From positions 310,001 through 374,000 of the forward strand of contig CAVVQM010000008.1 of NCBI GenBank assembly GCA_963750395.1: a DNA stretch of 64,000 nucleotides. Reading direction: 5' to 3'. Source of the DNA: JADJPO01 sp963750395. GTDB lineage: Bacteria > Actinomycetota > Actinomycetes > Actinomycetales > Kineosporiaceae. Below are positions 26,398-35,078 of this stretch, piece after piece. The notes below the pieces were generated by a model, which did no database searches, was not told the DNA's origin, and saw nothing but the letters and a program-made list of their open reading frames with translations. A program made the position numbers and the translations under genes. Position 1 is the first letter of the stretch. Each line of letters begins with the position of its first letter.

Positions 26398-27675
26398 GTG
26401 AAGGTCCTTGTGGTGGGCTCGGGAGCCCGTGAACACGCTCTGGTCCGTTCCCTGGTCGCCGATCCCACGGTGACCGAGGTGGTGGCGGCCCCCGGCAACC
26501 CGGGGATGCAGGTGCGTCGGGAGGCGGTGCGACCGGAGGATCCGGCGGAGGTCGCCGCCCTGGCCCGGCGCGAGGGCATCGACCTCGTGGTGGTGGGACC
26601 CGAGCTGCCCCTGGTCAACGGGGTGGCGGACGCCGTGCGGGACGCCGGGATCGCCTGTTTCGGGCCCTCCCGCGAGGCGGCACGCCTCGAGGGCAGCAAG
26701 GCCTTCGCCAAGCAGGTCATGGCCGCCGCCGGCGTACCCACCGCGATGAGCAGGCTCTGCACCACCCTCGACGAGGTCGCCACCGCACTGGATGCCTTCG
26801 GGCCGCCATACGTGGTCAAGGACGACGGGCTGGCCGCCGGCAAGGGCGTGGTGGTCACCGACGATCGAGAGGCCGCCCTGACGCACGCCGAGTCGTGCCT
26901 TCGCCGCGACGGCGGCGGCCAGGTCGTCGTCGAGGAGTTCCTCGACGGACCCGAGGTCTCGCTGTTCGTGCTGTGCGACGGCCACGACGTCGTCGCGTTG
27001 GCGCCGGCGCAGGACTTCAAGCGGGTCAGGGACGACGACGCCGGGCCGAACACCGGCGGCATGGGCGCCTACTCGCCCCTGCCCTGGGCGCCGGCGAACC
27101 TGGTCGCCGAGGTCGTCGATCGGGTGGCCCGCCCCGTCGTGACCGAGATGGCCCGCCGGGGCACTCCCTTCACCGGGGTCCTGTACTGCGGTCTGGCCCT
27201 GACCTCGCGCGGGATCCGGGTGATCGAGTTCAACGTGCGTTTCGGTGACCCCGAGACCCAGTCGGTACTGGCCCGCCTGGCCACGCCGCTCGGCACCGTG
27301 CTGGCGGCGGCGGCCCGGGGCGAACTCGCCGGGCTGGCCCCGTTGCGCTGGCGCGACCGGGCGGCCGTCACCGTCGTCGTGGCCGCCCACCACTACCCGG
27401 CGGCCCCCCGCACGGGCGACGAGATCACCGGTCTGGACGCGGCGGCGGCCGACGAACAGGTCACCGTCCTGCACGCGGGCACCGATCTGGACGAGGCCGG
27501 CCGACTGGTCAGCGCGGGCGGGCGGGTGCTGTCCGTGGTCGCGCTCGGCGACGATCTGGACGACGCCCGCCGCCGCGCCTATCGCGCCGTGGACCTGATC
27601 GGCCTGGACGGCTCCCACCATCGCCGTGACATCGCGAGGGCGGCTGCTGCGGGCCTGGTCACGGCCGGACGATGA
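26398..27675 (+). CDS. purD: Phosphoribosylamine-glycine ligase
   Basis: Second step of de novo purine synthesis: phosphoribosylamine + glycine + ATP give GAR. The 425-residue ATP-grasp enzyme begins MKVLVVGSGAREHAL, the standard N-terminus. GPSREAARLEGSKAFAKQ, VVVEEFLDGPEVSLF, the PAQDFKR loop and GMGAYSPLP, and the metal-binding FNVRFGDPETQ are all present. GTG start with a TAGGGT hexamer 6 nt upstream. It overlaps purC by 4 nt, so the two are translationally coupled. Confidence 0.97.
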   Translation: MKVLVVGSGAREHALVRSLVADPTVTEVVAAPGNPGMQVRREAVRPEDPAEVAALARREGIDLVVVGPELPLVNGVADAVRDAGIACFGPSREAARLEGSKAFAKQVMAAAGVPTAMSRLCTTLDEVATALDAFGPPYVVKDDGLAAGKGVVVTDDREAALTHAESCLRRDGGGQVVVEEFLDGPEVSLFVLCDGHDVVALAPAQDFKRVRDDDAGPNTGGMGAYSPLPWAPANLVAEVVDRVARPVVTEMARRGTPFTGVLYCGLALTSRGIRVIEFNVRFGDPETQSVLARLATPLGTVLAAAARGELAGLAPLRWRDRAAVTVVVAAHHYPAAPRTGDEITGLDAAAADEQVTVLHAGTDLDEAGRLVSAGGRVLSVVALGDDLDDARRRAYRAVDLIGLDGSHHRRDIARAAAAGLVTAGR

Positions 27676-28688
27676 CCGCGACCACGCGCGCACCCACGCT
27701 CGCACTGTCCGGCTGGCGCCACCACTACTCCGGCAAGGTGCGTGACCTCTACCTGCCCGAGGTGGCGGCCCAGCCCGCCGACGCGCATCAAGCGGCGGCT
27801 CAGCCCGCCGACGCGCCCCATCCCGACGTCGTCCTCGTCGTGGCCAGCGACCGGATGTCGGCCTTCGACCACGTGCTGTCGACCCCGGTGCCGGACAAGG
27901 GGGCGGTGCTCACGGCGCTCAGCCTCTGGTGGTTCGACCAGGTGGCCGACATCATCGACAACCACCTGCTGCCGGACCAGAGCGCGGTACCGGGCGAGGT
28001 CGCCGGCCGGGCGATCCTGTGCAGGCGCCTCGAGATGGTCCCGATCGAATGCGTCGCCCGCGGCTATCTCGCCGGTTCGGGCACCGCCGACTATCTGCGC
28101 GACGGCGCCGTCTGCGGCGTGGCGCTGCCGGAGGGGCTCGTGGAGGGCTCGCGGTTGCCCGAGCCGATCTTCACCCCCGCGGCCAAGGCCCCCTTCGGTG
28201 AGCACGACGCGAACATCGATCTGCGCGAGGTCGGTGAGCGGGTCGGGGAGCGGACCGCGACCGAGCTGCGCGACCTCACCCTGGCCCTGTACCGCCGGGC
28301 CGAGCGGATCGCGCGGGAGCGGGGCGTGATCCTGGCCGACACCAAGTTCGAGTTCGGCCGCGCACCGGACGGAGGGCTGGTGCTGGCCGACGAGGTCTTC
28401 ACGCCGGACTCCTCGCGCTTCTGGCCGGTCGACGGGTGGGCGCCGGGCGGCCCGCAGCCGAGCTTCGACAAGCAGTTCGTGCGCGACTGGCTCACCTCGC
28501 CCGCGGCCGGCTGGGACCGCCACGGCGATCTCCCGCCCCCGCCGCTGCCACCGGACGTCGTCGATCGCACCAGGCTGCGCTATATCGAGGCGTACGAACG
28601 GCTCACCGGCCGCGCCTGGACCACCCCGCACTCCTCGCCTGACGGGCCGTCCGGCAGATCTCAAGGCTCCCCGCGGAACTGCCGATAG
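27672..28688 (+). CDS. purC: SAICAR synthetase
   Basis: Converts CAIR, aspartate and ATP to SAICAR in purine synthesis. The 338-residue protein has YSGKVRDLYLP, VASDRMSAFDHVLSTPVPDKG, ECVARGYLAGSG, and the ADTKFEFG and ADEVFTPDSSRFWP motifs of the family. Between the first and second motifs it has a ~20-residue insertion made of a near-duplicate (AAQPADAHQ then AAQPADAPH), absent from typical PurC, probably in a surface loop. It is longer than most bacterial PurC (~240-300). ATGA overlap with purD. Confidence 0.96.
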   Translation: MTATTRAPTLALSGWRHHYSGKVRDLYLPEVAAQPADAHQAAAQPADAPHPDVVLVVASDRMSAFDHVLSTPVPDKGAVLTALSLWWFDQVADIIDNHLLPDQSAVPGEVAGRAILCRRLEMVPIECVARGYLAGSGTADYLRDGAVCGVALPEGLVEGSRLPEPIFTPAAKAPFGEHDANIDLREVGERVGERTATELRDLTLALYRRAERIARERGVILADTKFEFGRAPDGGLVLADEVFTPDSSRFWPVDGWAPGGPQPSFDKQFVRDWLTSPAAGWDRHGDLPPPPLPPDVVDRTRLRYIEAYERLTGRAWTTPHSSPDGPSGRSQGSPRNCR

Positions 28689-28721
28689 CGCTGGCAACGG
28701 TCACGGCGAGAGGCGGTGTTC

Positions 28722-29735
28722 ATGGTCGGGCGCCCAGGCGCCGCCCGGCGTGCCCCGTTACTCGTGGCATCGCTCGTCATGGTGCTCGGCTTCATGGCGG
28801 TCCTCGCCGATCCGGCCGCGGGGCAGACGTCCCAGGCCACCATGTCGATCTTCGACGACGACGGCGAGAAGGCGATGTTCCCCCATCTGGACATGGCACC
28901 GGGCCGCGAGTACCAGGAGTGCATCCTGGTCGGCACGACCGGCGCCGAGCCGGCCGACCGGGTCCTGCTGGGAGTCGCGGACGCCACCGGGGCCCTGGCG
29001 GCCCATCTCCACCTGCGCCTCGAGGCGGGGCGAGGCGGGCACTACGGCGACTGCTCCGGCTTCGTCGGGACCGAGGTCTACCGCGGAACCCTCGACCAGC
29101 TGGCCCTGACCGGTGCCGGCCACGGCATCGACACCGGCTGGTCGCCGGCCACCGCCAGACGGCTGTCCTTCCGGATCACCGCGTGGCTCGATCCGTCGTT
29201 CAGCCACCAGGGCCTGGCTGCATCCGGTCGATTCGTGTGGACGATGCAGTCCGACCGCGCACCGGTCCCGGGCGGCACGTCCAGCCGCGACACGTCCAGC
29301 CGCGGCACGCCGACAGCTGGGACGTCGCCGGCGCCGGTGCCGTCGGGCGGGCCACCGACGCAGACCCGTGCTGGGGCACCTGCAGCTGCGACACCGTCCG
29401 GCTCGGCCGGGGTGCCCGGTTCGAGCGTCGGTGGCGGCGTCGGCGCGGGTGAAGCGCCGGCCGGAGCACCCGCGGCGGTCGAGCGGCCGCCGGACCTGAG
29501 CCTGCGGGCGGACCTGGGCCGGATCGCGGCGGCCCTCGGCCGGGCCCGGGTCGCCGTCATGGCGGTGATCACCTCGCCGCAGTACCCGATCGCCGCCATC
29601 ATGCTCGCCCTCGGCTTCCTCCTGGTCCAGGACATGATCGACCGGCGTGATCCGAAGCTGAGCGGCGTCAATCGGGTACGAGACAACGACGTCGATTTCC
29701 CCGACAGGTTCGGCGTCGGAGGGATCCGAGCATGA
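28722..29735 (+). CDS. Secreted/anchored protein with low-complexity stalk, unknown function
   Basis: A 337-residue protein of no family I recognise. It starts with a signal peptide (hydrophobic stretch LLVASLVMVLGFMAVLA, cleavage near DPAAGQ). A ~150-residue extracytoplasmic domain follows that resembles the beta-rich, exported TasA/camelysin-like folds only loosely. Residues ~185-255 form a Thr/Ser/Pro/Gly/Ala stalk containing TSSRDTSSRGT, and a single membrane helix (IAAIMLALGFLLVQDMI) lies near the C-terminus. GAGAGG lies about 8 nt before the ATG. It overlaps the next gene by ATGA, so it may sense something outside for the cyclase. Confidence 0.7.
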   Translation: MVGRPGAARRAPLLVASLVMVLGFMAVLADPAAGQTSQATMSIFDDDGEKAMFPHLDMAPGREYQECILVGTTGAEPADRVLLGVADATGALAAHLHLRLEAGRGGHYGDCSGFVGTEVYRGTLDQLALTGAGHGIDTGWSPATARRLSFRITAWLDPSFSHQGLAASGRFVWTMQSDRAPVPGGTSSRDTSSRGTPTAGTSPAPVPSGGPPTQTRAGAPAAATPSGSAGVPGSSVGGGVGAGEAPAGAPAAVERPPDLSLRADLGRIAAALGRARVAVMAVITSPQYPIAAIMLALGFLLVQDMIDRRDPKLSGVNRVRDNDVDFPDRFGVGGIRA

Positions 29736-31336
29736 GCCGAGCACCGAGTCTGCGCGCCGGCTCCGGGGTCGAGGTCGCGCCGCTGTCGCACCGTGTGAGC
29801 GCGATGGCCGCCTTCCGCCTGGTGCAGGCCTGTTTGGTGACCGGCATCGGGATCGCCTACCCGGATCTGCCGGGTGTCCCGATCCGGCTGACCGTGGTCT
29901 ACCTCGTGGTCACCGGGCTGCTCAGCCTGGCCGTGCTCACCCCGGCGCGCTCGCTGGCGGTCAAGGGGTTCGGGATCTCGCTGCTGGTGGACGGGACCTT
30001 CCTGCAGTACGCGCACGAGCAACTCGGGCACCGGCCGGCGATCGACGCGCTGATCGTGGCCCAGCTCGCCGCGGTGTGCCTGCTCGCCTCGTTCCGCACC
30101 GGTCTCAAGCTCGCGGTCTGGCAGTCGGTGCTGATGGTGTTCTACTGGCGTGCCGAGGAGAGCGGTCTGTTGCCGGCCGCGGCCCCCCTCGGCGGCGACC
30201 GTCAGCTGACCATCGGCATCGACATGGCCCTGCTCTGGCTGACCGTCCTGACCACGTCGGTCACCGCCTCGATCAACGAGCGCGAACTGCGGCGCAGGCG
30301 CTACGACGCGGAGGCGCTGGAGCGTTTCGCGTCGACGCTTCTGGCCGATGAGAGCCCCAGCAGTGTCGCCCGGCGCCTGACCTCCTTCGCCGTCGCGGAA
30401 CTCGGCGTCCCGCGGGCCGCCGTGGTGACACGATCGCTCGGGCACAACGGCTCCATCCGGGCCCTCGCCGGGATCGGCGTGAGCTGGGAGGGCTCTGGCG
30501 CGAGCGCATCTGCGCTCCTCGACCTGGTACAGGGCAACGCCGGCACCGTTCAGGCACTGGGTCTGGACCCGCGGCGTGACCCGGCCCTGGCCGCGATGCT
30601 GCCCGAGGGCCGGCGGATCGCCGCGGTGCCGATGCAGAGCGGCGGCAGCCTCTCCGGGGACGGCCGAGCGAACCAGTGCGTCGCGCTGATCCTCGAGTTC
30701 GGCCCCGGCAGCGGCCTGCGGGGTGGGCGTGCCGAGCGACGGACACTGAGCACCGCCGCCCAGGCGGCGGCCACGGCGACGATCGCCCTCTCCCGGGCGC
30801 AACTGCTCACCGACGCCCGTCGGGCCGCGGCGACGGACGGGCTGACCGGTCTGGCCAACCGGCGAGCCTTCGACGAGCGCATGATCGCCGCGGAACGGTC
30901 CTGGCGCGAGAACGGAATTCCGTACGCGTTGACGCTCGTCGACGTGGACCGGTTCAAGGGGGTCAACGACCAGTTCGGGCACCAGGTCGGCGACGGGGTG
31001 CTGATCGCGGTCGCGCGCGCGCTGGACGCCCAGGCAGGTCCGGGGGCCACCGTGGCTCGATACGGCGGCGAGGAGTTCGCCCTGATCATCCCGGGGGCGG
31101 ACGCGACCGCGGCGGCGACGATCGCCGAACGGGCCCGGCACGCCGTCCGAGCGATCACGGACCCGGTACCCGTGTCGGCCAGCTTCGGTGTCGCCGCCGT
31201 CCCGGAGGACGCGCCGGGCATCAACGAGGTGATCCTGGCCGCCGACGCCGCCCTGCTGCACGCCAAGGGCAGTGGCCGGGACAGGGTGGTCATCTATGAG
31301 CCGGCGGTGGCGGCCGCGCAGTTCAGCGCCGGCTGA
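29732..31336 (+). CDS. Membrane GGDEF diguanylate cyclase with GAF-like sensor
   Basis: A 534-residue c-di-GMP synthase. Five to six hydrophobic segments span residues ~25-180, a short coiled linker follows, then a GAF-like region (~200-350), and a C-terminal GGDEF domain. The active site reads GGEEF within ARYGGEEFALIIPG and is preceded by DGLTGLANRRAFDE, DVDRFKGVNDQFGH. No EAL domain is present. It is translationally coupled to an exported protein and sits at the left edge of the polysaccharide island, so it may control matrix production through c-di-GMP (inference from position). Confidence 0.92.
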   Translation: MSRAPSLRAGSGVEVAPLSHRVSAMAAFRLVQACLVTGIGIAYPDLPGVPIRLTVVYLVVTGLLSLAVLTPARSLAVKGFGISLLVDGTFLQYAHEQLGHRPAIDALIVAQLAAVCLLASFRTGLKLAVWQSVLMVFYWRAEESGLLPAAAPLGGDRQLTIGIDMALLWLTVLTTSVTASINERELRRRRYDAEALERFASTLLADESPSSVARRLTSFAVAELGVPRAAVVTRSLGHNGSIRALAGIGVSWEGSGASASALLDLVQGNAGTVQALGLDPRRDPALAAMLPEGRRIAAVPMQSGGSLSGDGRANQCVALILEFGPGSGLRGGRAERRTLSTAAQAAATATIALSRAQLLTDARRAAATDGLTGLANRRAFDERMIAAERSWRENGIPYALTLVDVDRFKGVNDQFGHQVGDGVLIAVARALDAQAGPGATVARYGGEEFALIIPGADATAAATIAERARHAVRAITDPVPVSASFGVAAVPEDAPGINEVILAADAALLHAKGSGRDRVVIYEPAVAAAQFSAG

Positions 31337-31376
31337 CGGTCCGGTGCGGTCCGCGCCGGCTGACGGTCCGGTTCGG

Positions 31377-31901
31377 TCAGCGCCGACCGAACCGTCCGGC
31401 GGTCACGATCGCGGCGGCGGTCAGGGTCAGGAGGGTCCACATCCCCTGCCACGGACGCTGGACGCCCTGCACCCGCAACAGCGCCAGCCGCCCGGCCGCC
31501 GGAACGACCAGCCGGGCCACCCCCAGTACCTCGTCGGGGCTGCGTTGCACCGAGTCGGGATTCGCGTTGGCATCCCCCTGCAGGGTGAGCCGCCCGTCCT
31601 CGCCGACCAGCACGATCCGGTGCAGGACCCGGCCGCTTGGGGTCAGCGAGTCCTCCACGAGGACGATCCGGCCGCGGCGCAGCGCCTCGATCGACGCGGG
31701 CTCGGTCAGCACCACGTCCCCGGGGGCGATCGTCGGTGACATCGAGCCGGTGAGAACGAGATTCGGCTGCCAGCCCCACAGCATCGGCAGCAACGACCAC
31801 ACGATCATCGAGCAGACCACGAGCAGCCAACTGGTGGCAACGCTCTCGAGCACCGGGAGCACGCGGGGCGTGCCGCGCACCTCCGATGCCCCCGGGATCA
31901 C
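31377..31901 (-). CDS. SipW-like type I signal peptidase
   Basis: A 174-residue membrane signal peptidase. A first membrane helix (SWLLVVCSMIVWSLLPMLW) precedes GSMSPTIAPGD, with the nucleophile serine, and GRVLHRIV, where a histidine replaces the usual catalytic lysine: the archaeal/SipW (ER-type) dyad. LTLQGDANANPD is the box E-like segment. A second helix closes the protein. In Bacillus, SipW processes TasA. The GTG overlaps the stop of the TasA-like gene (GTGA), so the peptidase is coupled to its likely substrate. Confidence 0.9.
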   Translation of the reverse strand: MIPGASEVRGTPRVLPVLESVATSWLLVVCSMIVWSLLPMLWGWQPNLVLTGSMSPTIAPGDVVLTEPASIEALRRGRIVLVEDSLTPSGRVLHRIVLVGEDGRLTLQGDANANPDSVQRSPDEVLGVARLVVPAAGRLALLRVQGVQRPWQGMWTLLTLTAAAIVTAGRFGRR

Positions 31902-32485
31902 GTGTTGCGTGCCTCCCAGGTGAGACTCACCTGGGTGCTCGTACCGTTGGCGTTGTTGTCGTCCTGCACGGTCCAGGTCAGGCGATAGCTCTTGACCTCC
32001 GTGCTCGCGCCGGTGGGCGCCCAGGTGGACACCCCTGTCGCGTAGCTGGCCCTGGTGGTCGCGAAGCCGTCCAGGGTCCCGGTGTACAGGGAGGTGCCGC
32101 CGGTGAACCCGCTGCAGCTGAGGGTGGCTCCGCCACTCGCGCCGGTGCCCTCCTCGACGGTGATGGTCAGGTACTGGCCCAGGCCGCTGTCGGAGTACCC
32201 GGTCGCGTACAGCCTGACCGCCGAGGCCAGGGACCCGGTGTAGCTCACGTTGAGGCACTTGGATGCCGTGTCGCTCGGGACGAGGCCGCTCACGCTCACC
32301 AGGGCACTGTTCGCATCGTCGTCAGAGATCTCGACGGAGCCGGCGGCCCAGTTGTTCGCCCCGTTGGACGTGGTGTCGCTGAAGGCGGCGTTGGATGCCT
32401 GGTAGACCACAGCGCTGCTCGCCAGCAGCGCGAGCGGTATCAGCAGTGCGATGCCGGGTCGCTGGCGACGGCCGTTCTCAGACAT
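31898..32485 (-). CDS. TasA/camelysin-like exported protein
   Basis: A 195-residue exported protein. A signal peptide (IALLIPLALLASSAVVYQASNAAFSD pattern) leads into NNWAAGSVEISDDD, the arrangement found in SipW-processed TasA and camelysin proteins. The body alternates Ser/Thr/Gly-rich beta strands and has two cysteines (KCLNVSY, LSCSGF). TasA proteins assemble into biofilm fibres; camelysins are surface metallopeptidase-like. Which role applies here is unknown. First gene of a two-gene operon with the SipW-like peptidase; GGAAGG stands about 6 nt before the ATG. Confidence 0.82.
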   Translation of the reverse strand: MSENGRRQRPGIALLIPLALLASSAVVYQASNAAFSDTTSNGANNWAAGSVEISDDDANSALVSVSGLVPSDTASKCLNVSYTGSLASAVRLYATGYSDSGLGQYLTITVEEGTGASGGATLSCSGFTGGTSLYTGTLDGFATTRASYATGVSTWAPTGASTEVKSYRLTWTVQDDNNANGTSTQVSLTWEARNT

Positions 32486-32875
32486 GGTGAGCCTTCCCTG
32501 ACGCGGTCTCCTGTTCCGTCCATCGGCCCGGTCCGGGCCGGCGTGCAGGTCACCGACCGTCGATCACCCGTTGGGAGCAGTGCGCGGAGGCGATGGGACG
32601 GCGACGTCCCGGGGTCGGTCCTGCGGCGGCGGGCAGTGAAAGCCTCACGTTCCGTCGCGGTGATGCCGTCTTGGCGCGCCACGGGGCCGAGCAGTGTCAA
32701 GATGGAGTGGATCGGCGAGCCGGGGCGATGCGCCGTGGACAGTCGCGGGGGGGCACAGTATGACGGTGCCGCTCGCGCTGCCCGCCGGGATGCCGGTCAC
32801 GAGGCGGTCACCGGGCCGTCGCTGAGACCGCAGGACGCGCGGTGGCGCGTCACCGACGATGATGAGGATGCCTAC
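32486..32875. other. 390-bp divergent intergenic region
   Basis: Separates the TasA-like operon (minus) from the membrane GH26-like gene (plus). I see no convincing gene. It should hold both promoters; I cannot place a clear -10/-35 pair. Confidence 0.5.
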
Positions 32876-34036
32876 ATGGCCCCCGGGGAGCGTCCCGAGA
32901 CCGGCCCATTCCTGGCCGAGTCCGCGCAGCCGCCGCACTCGCCGCCCACAGCGTCCGTCTTCCCCCCCGAGCACCCCCCCGCGACGCCGCGGCGGACCCG
33001 ACGCGGTCTGTCCCCCGCGGCGGGGATCGCCCTGGGTGTCGTACTGGCGCTCGTGCTGGCCGCGGGCGGCCTGTTCGCCTGGCGTCAGTTTCAGCAGCCG
33101 CCCGTCCAGTCGGTCCCGACCGACCAGCCGCTGCCCGCCAGGACCTGGCCGAGCGGGGTCTGGACCGGTGGGGAGTGGGGTGCCGCCCGGGTCGAGGCGT
33201 TCGGCAAGTGGCGCGGCAGCCCGGCCGACACGGCGACCGTCTACCCCGCCTATGAGACCTGGGAGGAACTGGCCGACTCGGACTGGCACGTCTCGGTGTT
33301 CGACGGCTTCGAGGGCAAGTTGGTCTACGGCCTGCCCCTGCTGCCCCGGGAGTCGGCCGGTCGCGGCCTGGAGGAGGTCGCCGCCGGAGACCGTGACGAG
33401 GTGTTCAACTCCATTGCCGACGTGCTGATCAAGCACGGTCGCGAGGACTCCTACATCCGGGTCGGCCTGGAGGCCAACGGCGACTGGTTCCCCTGGGGGG
33501 TCGGCAACGGGGACAACAACCCCGAGTCGTTCAAGGCCGCCTTCCGCCACGTCGCGCAGTTGCTCAAGGAGCGCATGCCCGAGGCGCAGATCGAGTTCGA
33601 CAACAGCTGCGGCGCGGTGATGCGGGGCCAGAGTGACCGGATGGACCCGCTGACGCAGCTCTATCCGGGCGACGACGTCGTTGACGTGATCGGGTGCGAC
33701 CAGTACGACCACTACACGCTGATCAGCCACACCGAGGAGCAGTTCACCGAGTCGTTGACGCCGGCCAAGGCGGCCGGGATGCAGGACATGCTCGACTTCG
33801 CCAAGGAGCATGGCAAGAAGTTCGCCGTTCCGGAGTGGGGTGTGGTCTCGGCCGAGCGCGAGGGTGGCGGCGACAACGCGTACTTCATCTGGTCCATGTA
33901 CCGTTTCTTCGCCGAGAACGCGGAGTACATCGCCTTCGAGAACTACTTCAACGAGCCCGCCGACTACCTCGGATCCTCGATCTGGGACGACGTGCAGAAC
34001 CCGAAGGCGGCGGCCGAGTACAAGCAGCTGTGGTAG
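32876..34036 (+). CDS. GH26-like glycoside hydrolase, membrane-anchored
   Basis: A 386-residue protein. A proline-rich cytoplasmic head (~50 residues) precedes one membrane helix (GIALGVVLALVLAAGGLFAW), so the rest faces outside. The catalytic region resembles GH26 (mannanase/exopolysaccharide hydrolase): RVGLEANGDWFPWG holds the likely acid/base Glu, and FAVPEWGVV the likely nucleophile Glu. Substrate unknown. It shares many blocks with the secreted paralogue at 40.3 kb (TVYPAYxxWxEL, YGLPLLP, GDNAxFI). GAGGA is about 8 nt before the ATG. Its place beside glycosyltransferases suggests trimming of the nascent polymer. Confidence 0.8.
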   Translation: MAPGERPETGPFLAESAQPPHSPPTASVFPPEHPPATPRRTRRGLSPAAGIALGVVLALVLAAGGLFAWRQFQQPPVQSVPTDQPLPARTWPSGVWTGGEWGAARVEAFGKWRGSPADTATVYPAYETWEELADSDWHVSVFDGFEGKLVYGLPLLPRESAGRGLEEVAAGDRDEVFNSIADVLIKHGREDSYIRVGLEANGDWFPWGVGNGDNNPESFKAAFRHVAQLLKERMPEAQIEFDNSCGAVMRGQSDRMDPLTQLYPGDDVVDVIGCDQYDHYTLISHTEEQFTESLTPAKAAGMQDMLDFAKEHGKKFAVPEWGVVSAEREGGGDNAYFIWSMYRFFAENAEYIAFENYFNEPADYLGSSIWDDVQNPKAAAEYKQLW

Positions 34037-34097
34037 CCGCGGTGTGCCGGAGCCGGCCGGCGGGCCGGCCCGATCGGACGAGCCCCCGGGGTGACGT

Positions 34098-35078
34098 GTG
34101 CCAGTGACCGTCGCCGTCGTCGTCCCCTGCAAGAACGAGGTCGCCACGATCGGTGCCTGCATCGAGGCACTGCACGCCCAGCGGCCCGTCCCGCGGGTGA
34201 TCGTGGTCGACAACGGCTCCGACGACGGCTCGCTCGAGGTCGCCCACAGCCTGGCCGACGAGGTGCTGCAGATCGACGGCGGGACGATCGCCGGGCTGCG
34301 CAACAGCGGGGCGGCGCGCGCGCCGCAGGCCGAGGTCCTCGGTTTCGTCGACAGTGACGTCGTCGTGGGCCCCGGGTGGCTGGCCGCGGCCGTGGAGGGT
34401 CTGCGCACGGCCACGCTGGTCGGTTCGCGGATGGATGCACCGCAGGACGGCACCTGGGTGCAGCGGCGTTGGGCGGCCCTGGAGGGCGGCGGCGCCGGTA
34501 GCCAGGACAACGTCTGGAGCGGGCACATGGCCATTCGGGCCTCGGTCTTCACCCGATTGAACGGGTTCGACACCACGCTGGCGACGGGGGAGGACTCCGA
34601 CCTCAGTGAACGGGTCCGGGCCCTCGGTGGACAGGTCCGCCAGATCTCCCAGATGCACGCCGTCCACCACGGTTTCCCGGTGAGTCTGGGGGCGATGTGG
34701 CGGCGCGAGCGGTGGCACAGCCGGACCCCTGGCTTCTGGCACCGGCTCTCCTCCCGCAGCAGGCTCCTGGTCGCCGGCTCGGCTGCCTGGATGGCGGTCG
34801 GGCTTCTCGCGTGCGCCTGGTCGCTGATCACCCTGACGCCTGTCCCGGTACTGGGCTGGGTCGTGCTCACCGCCGCCGGTGTAGCCGGCGCCGGCGCGCT
34901 CGTATCGCGCTCCGTCCGTCACGCCGTCCCGGAGGGCACGCTGCTGGGGGTCTGGGCGACGGCCCGCGCACTGCGCCTGCCCCGCGAACTCCTCCATCTG
35001 CGGCGCGGCGCAGGCCCCGCGAAGGGTGGCCCCGCCGTCCGGCAGCGGCAGGACTCGATGAACGGAGAGAACCGATGA
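34098..35078 (+). CDS. Glycosyltransferase family 2
   Basis: A 326-residue GT2 enzyme. VAVVVPCKNEVATIGACIEAL and VIVVDNGSDDGS start the GT-A fold, DSDVVVGPGW supplies the DxD metal site, and GEDSDLSERVRALGG the base-containing ED motif. Two hydrophobic segments near residues 225-280 suggest membrane attachment. Donor and acceptor sugars are not known. The start is GTG (alternative GTG 6 nt later). It overlaps the next transferase by 4 nt. Confidence 0.88.
   Translation: MPVTVAVVVPCKNEVATIGACIEALHAQRPVPRVIVVDNGSDDGSLEVAHSLADEVLQIDGGTIAGLRNSGAARAPQAEVLGFVDSDVVVGPGWLAAAVEGLRTATLVGSRMDAPQDGTWVQRRWAALEGGGAGSQDNVWSGHMAIRASVFTRLNGFDTTLATGEDSDLSERVRALGGQVRQISQMHAVHHGFPVSLGAMWRRERWHSRTPGFWHRLSSRSRLLVAGSAAWMAVGLLACAWSLITLTPVPVLGWVVLTAAGVAGAGALVSRSVRHAVPEGTLLGVWATARALRLPRELLHLRRGAGPAKGGPAVRQRQDSMNGENR

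Noticed and set aside
28689..28721. PurC extension or separate small gene between purC and the exported protein
   Set aside because: Too short; only a ribosome binding site is present.
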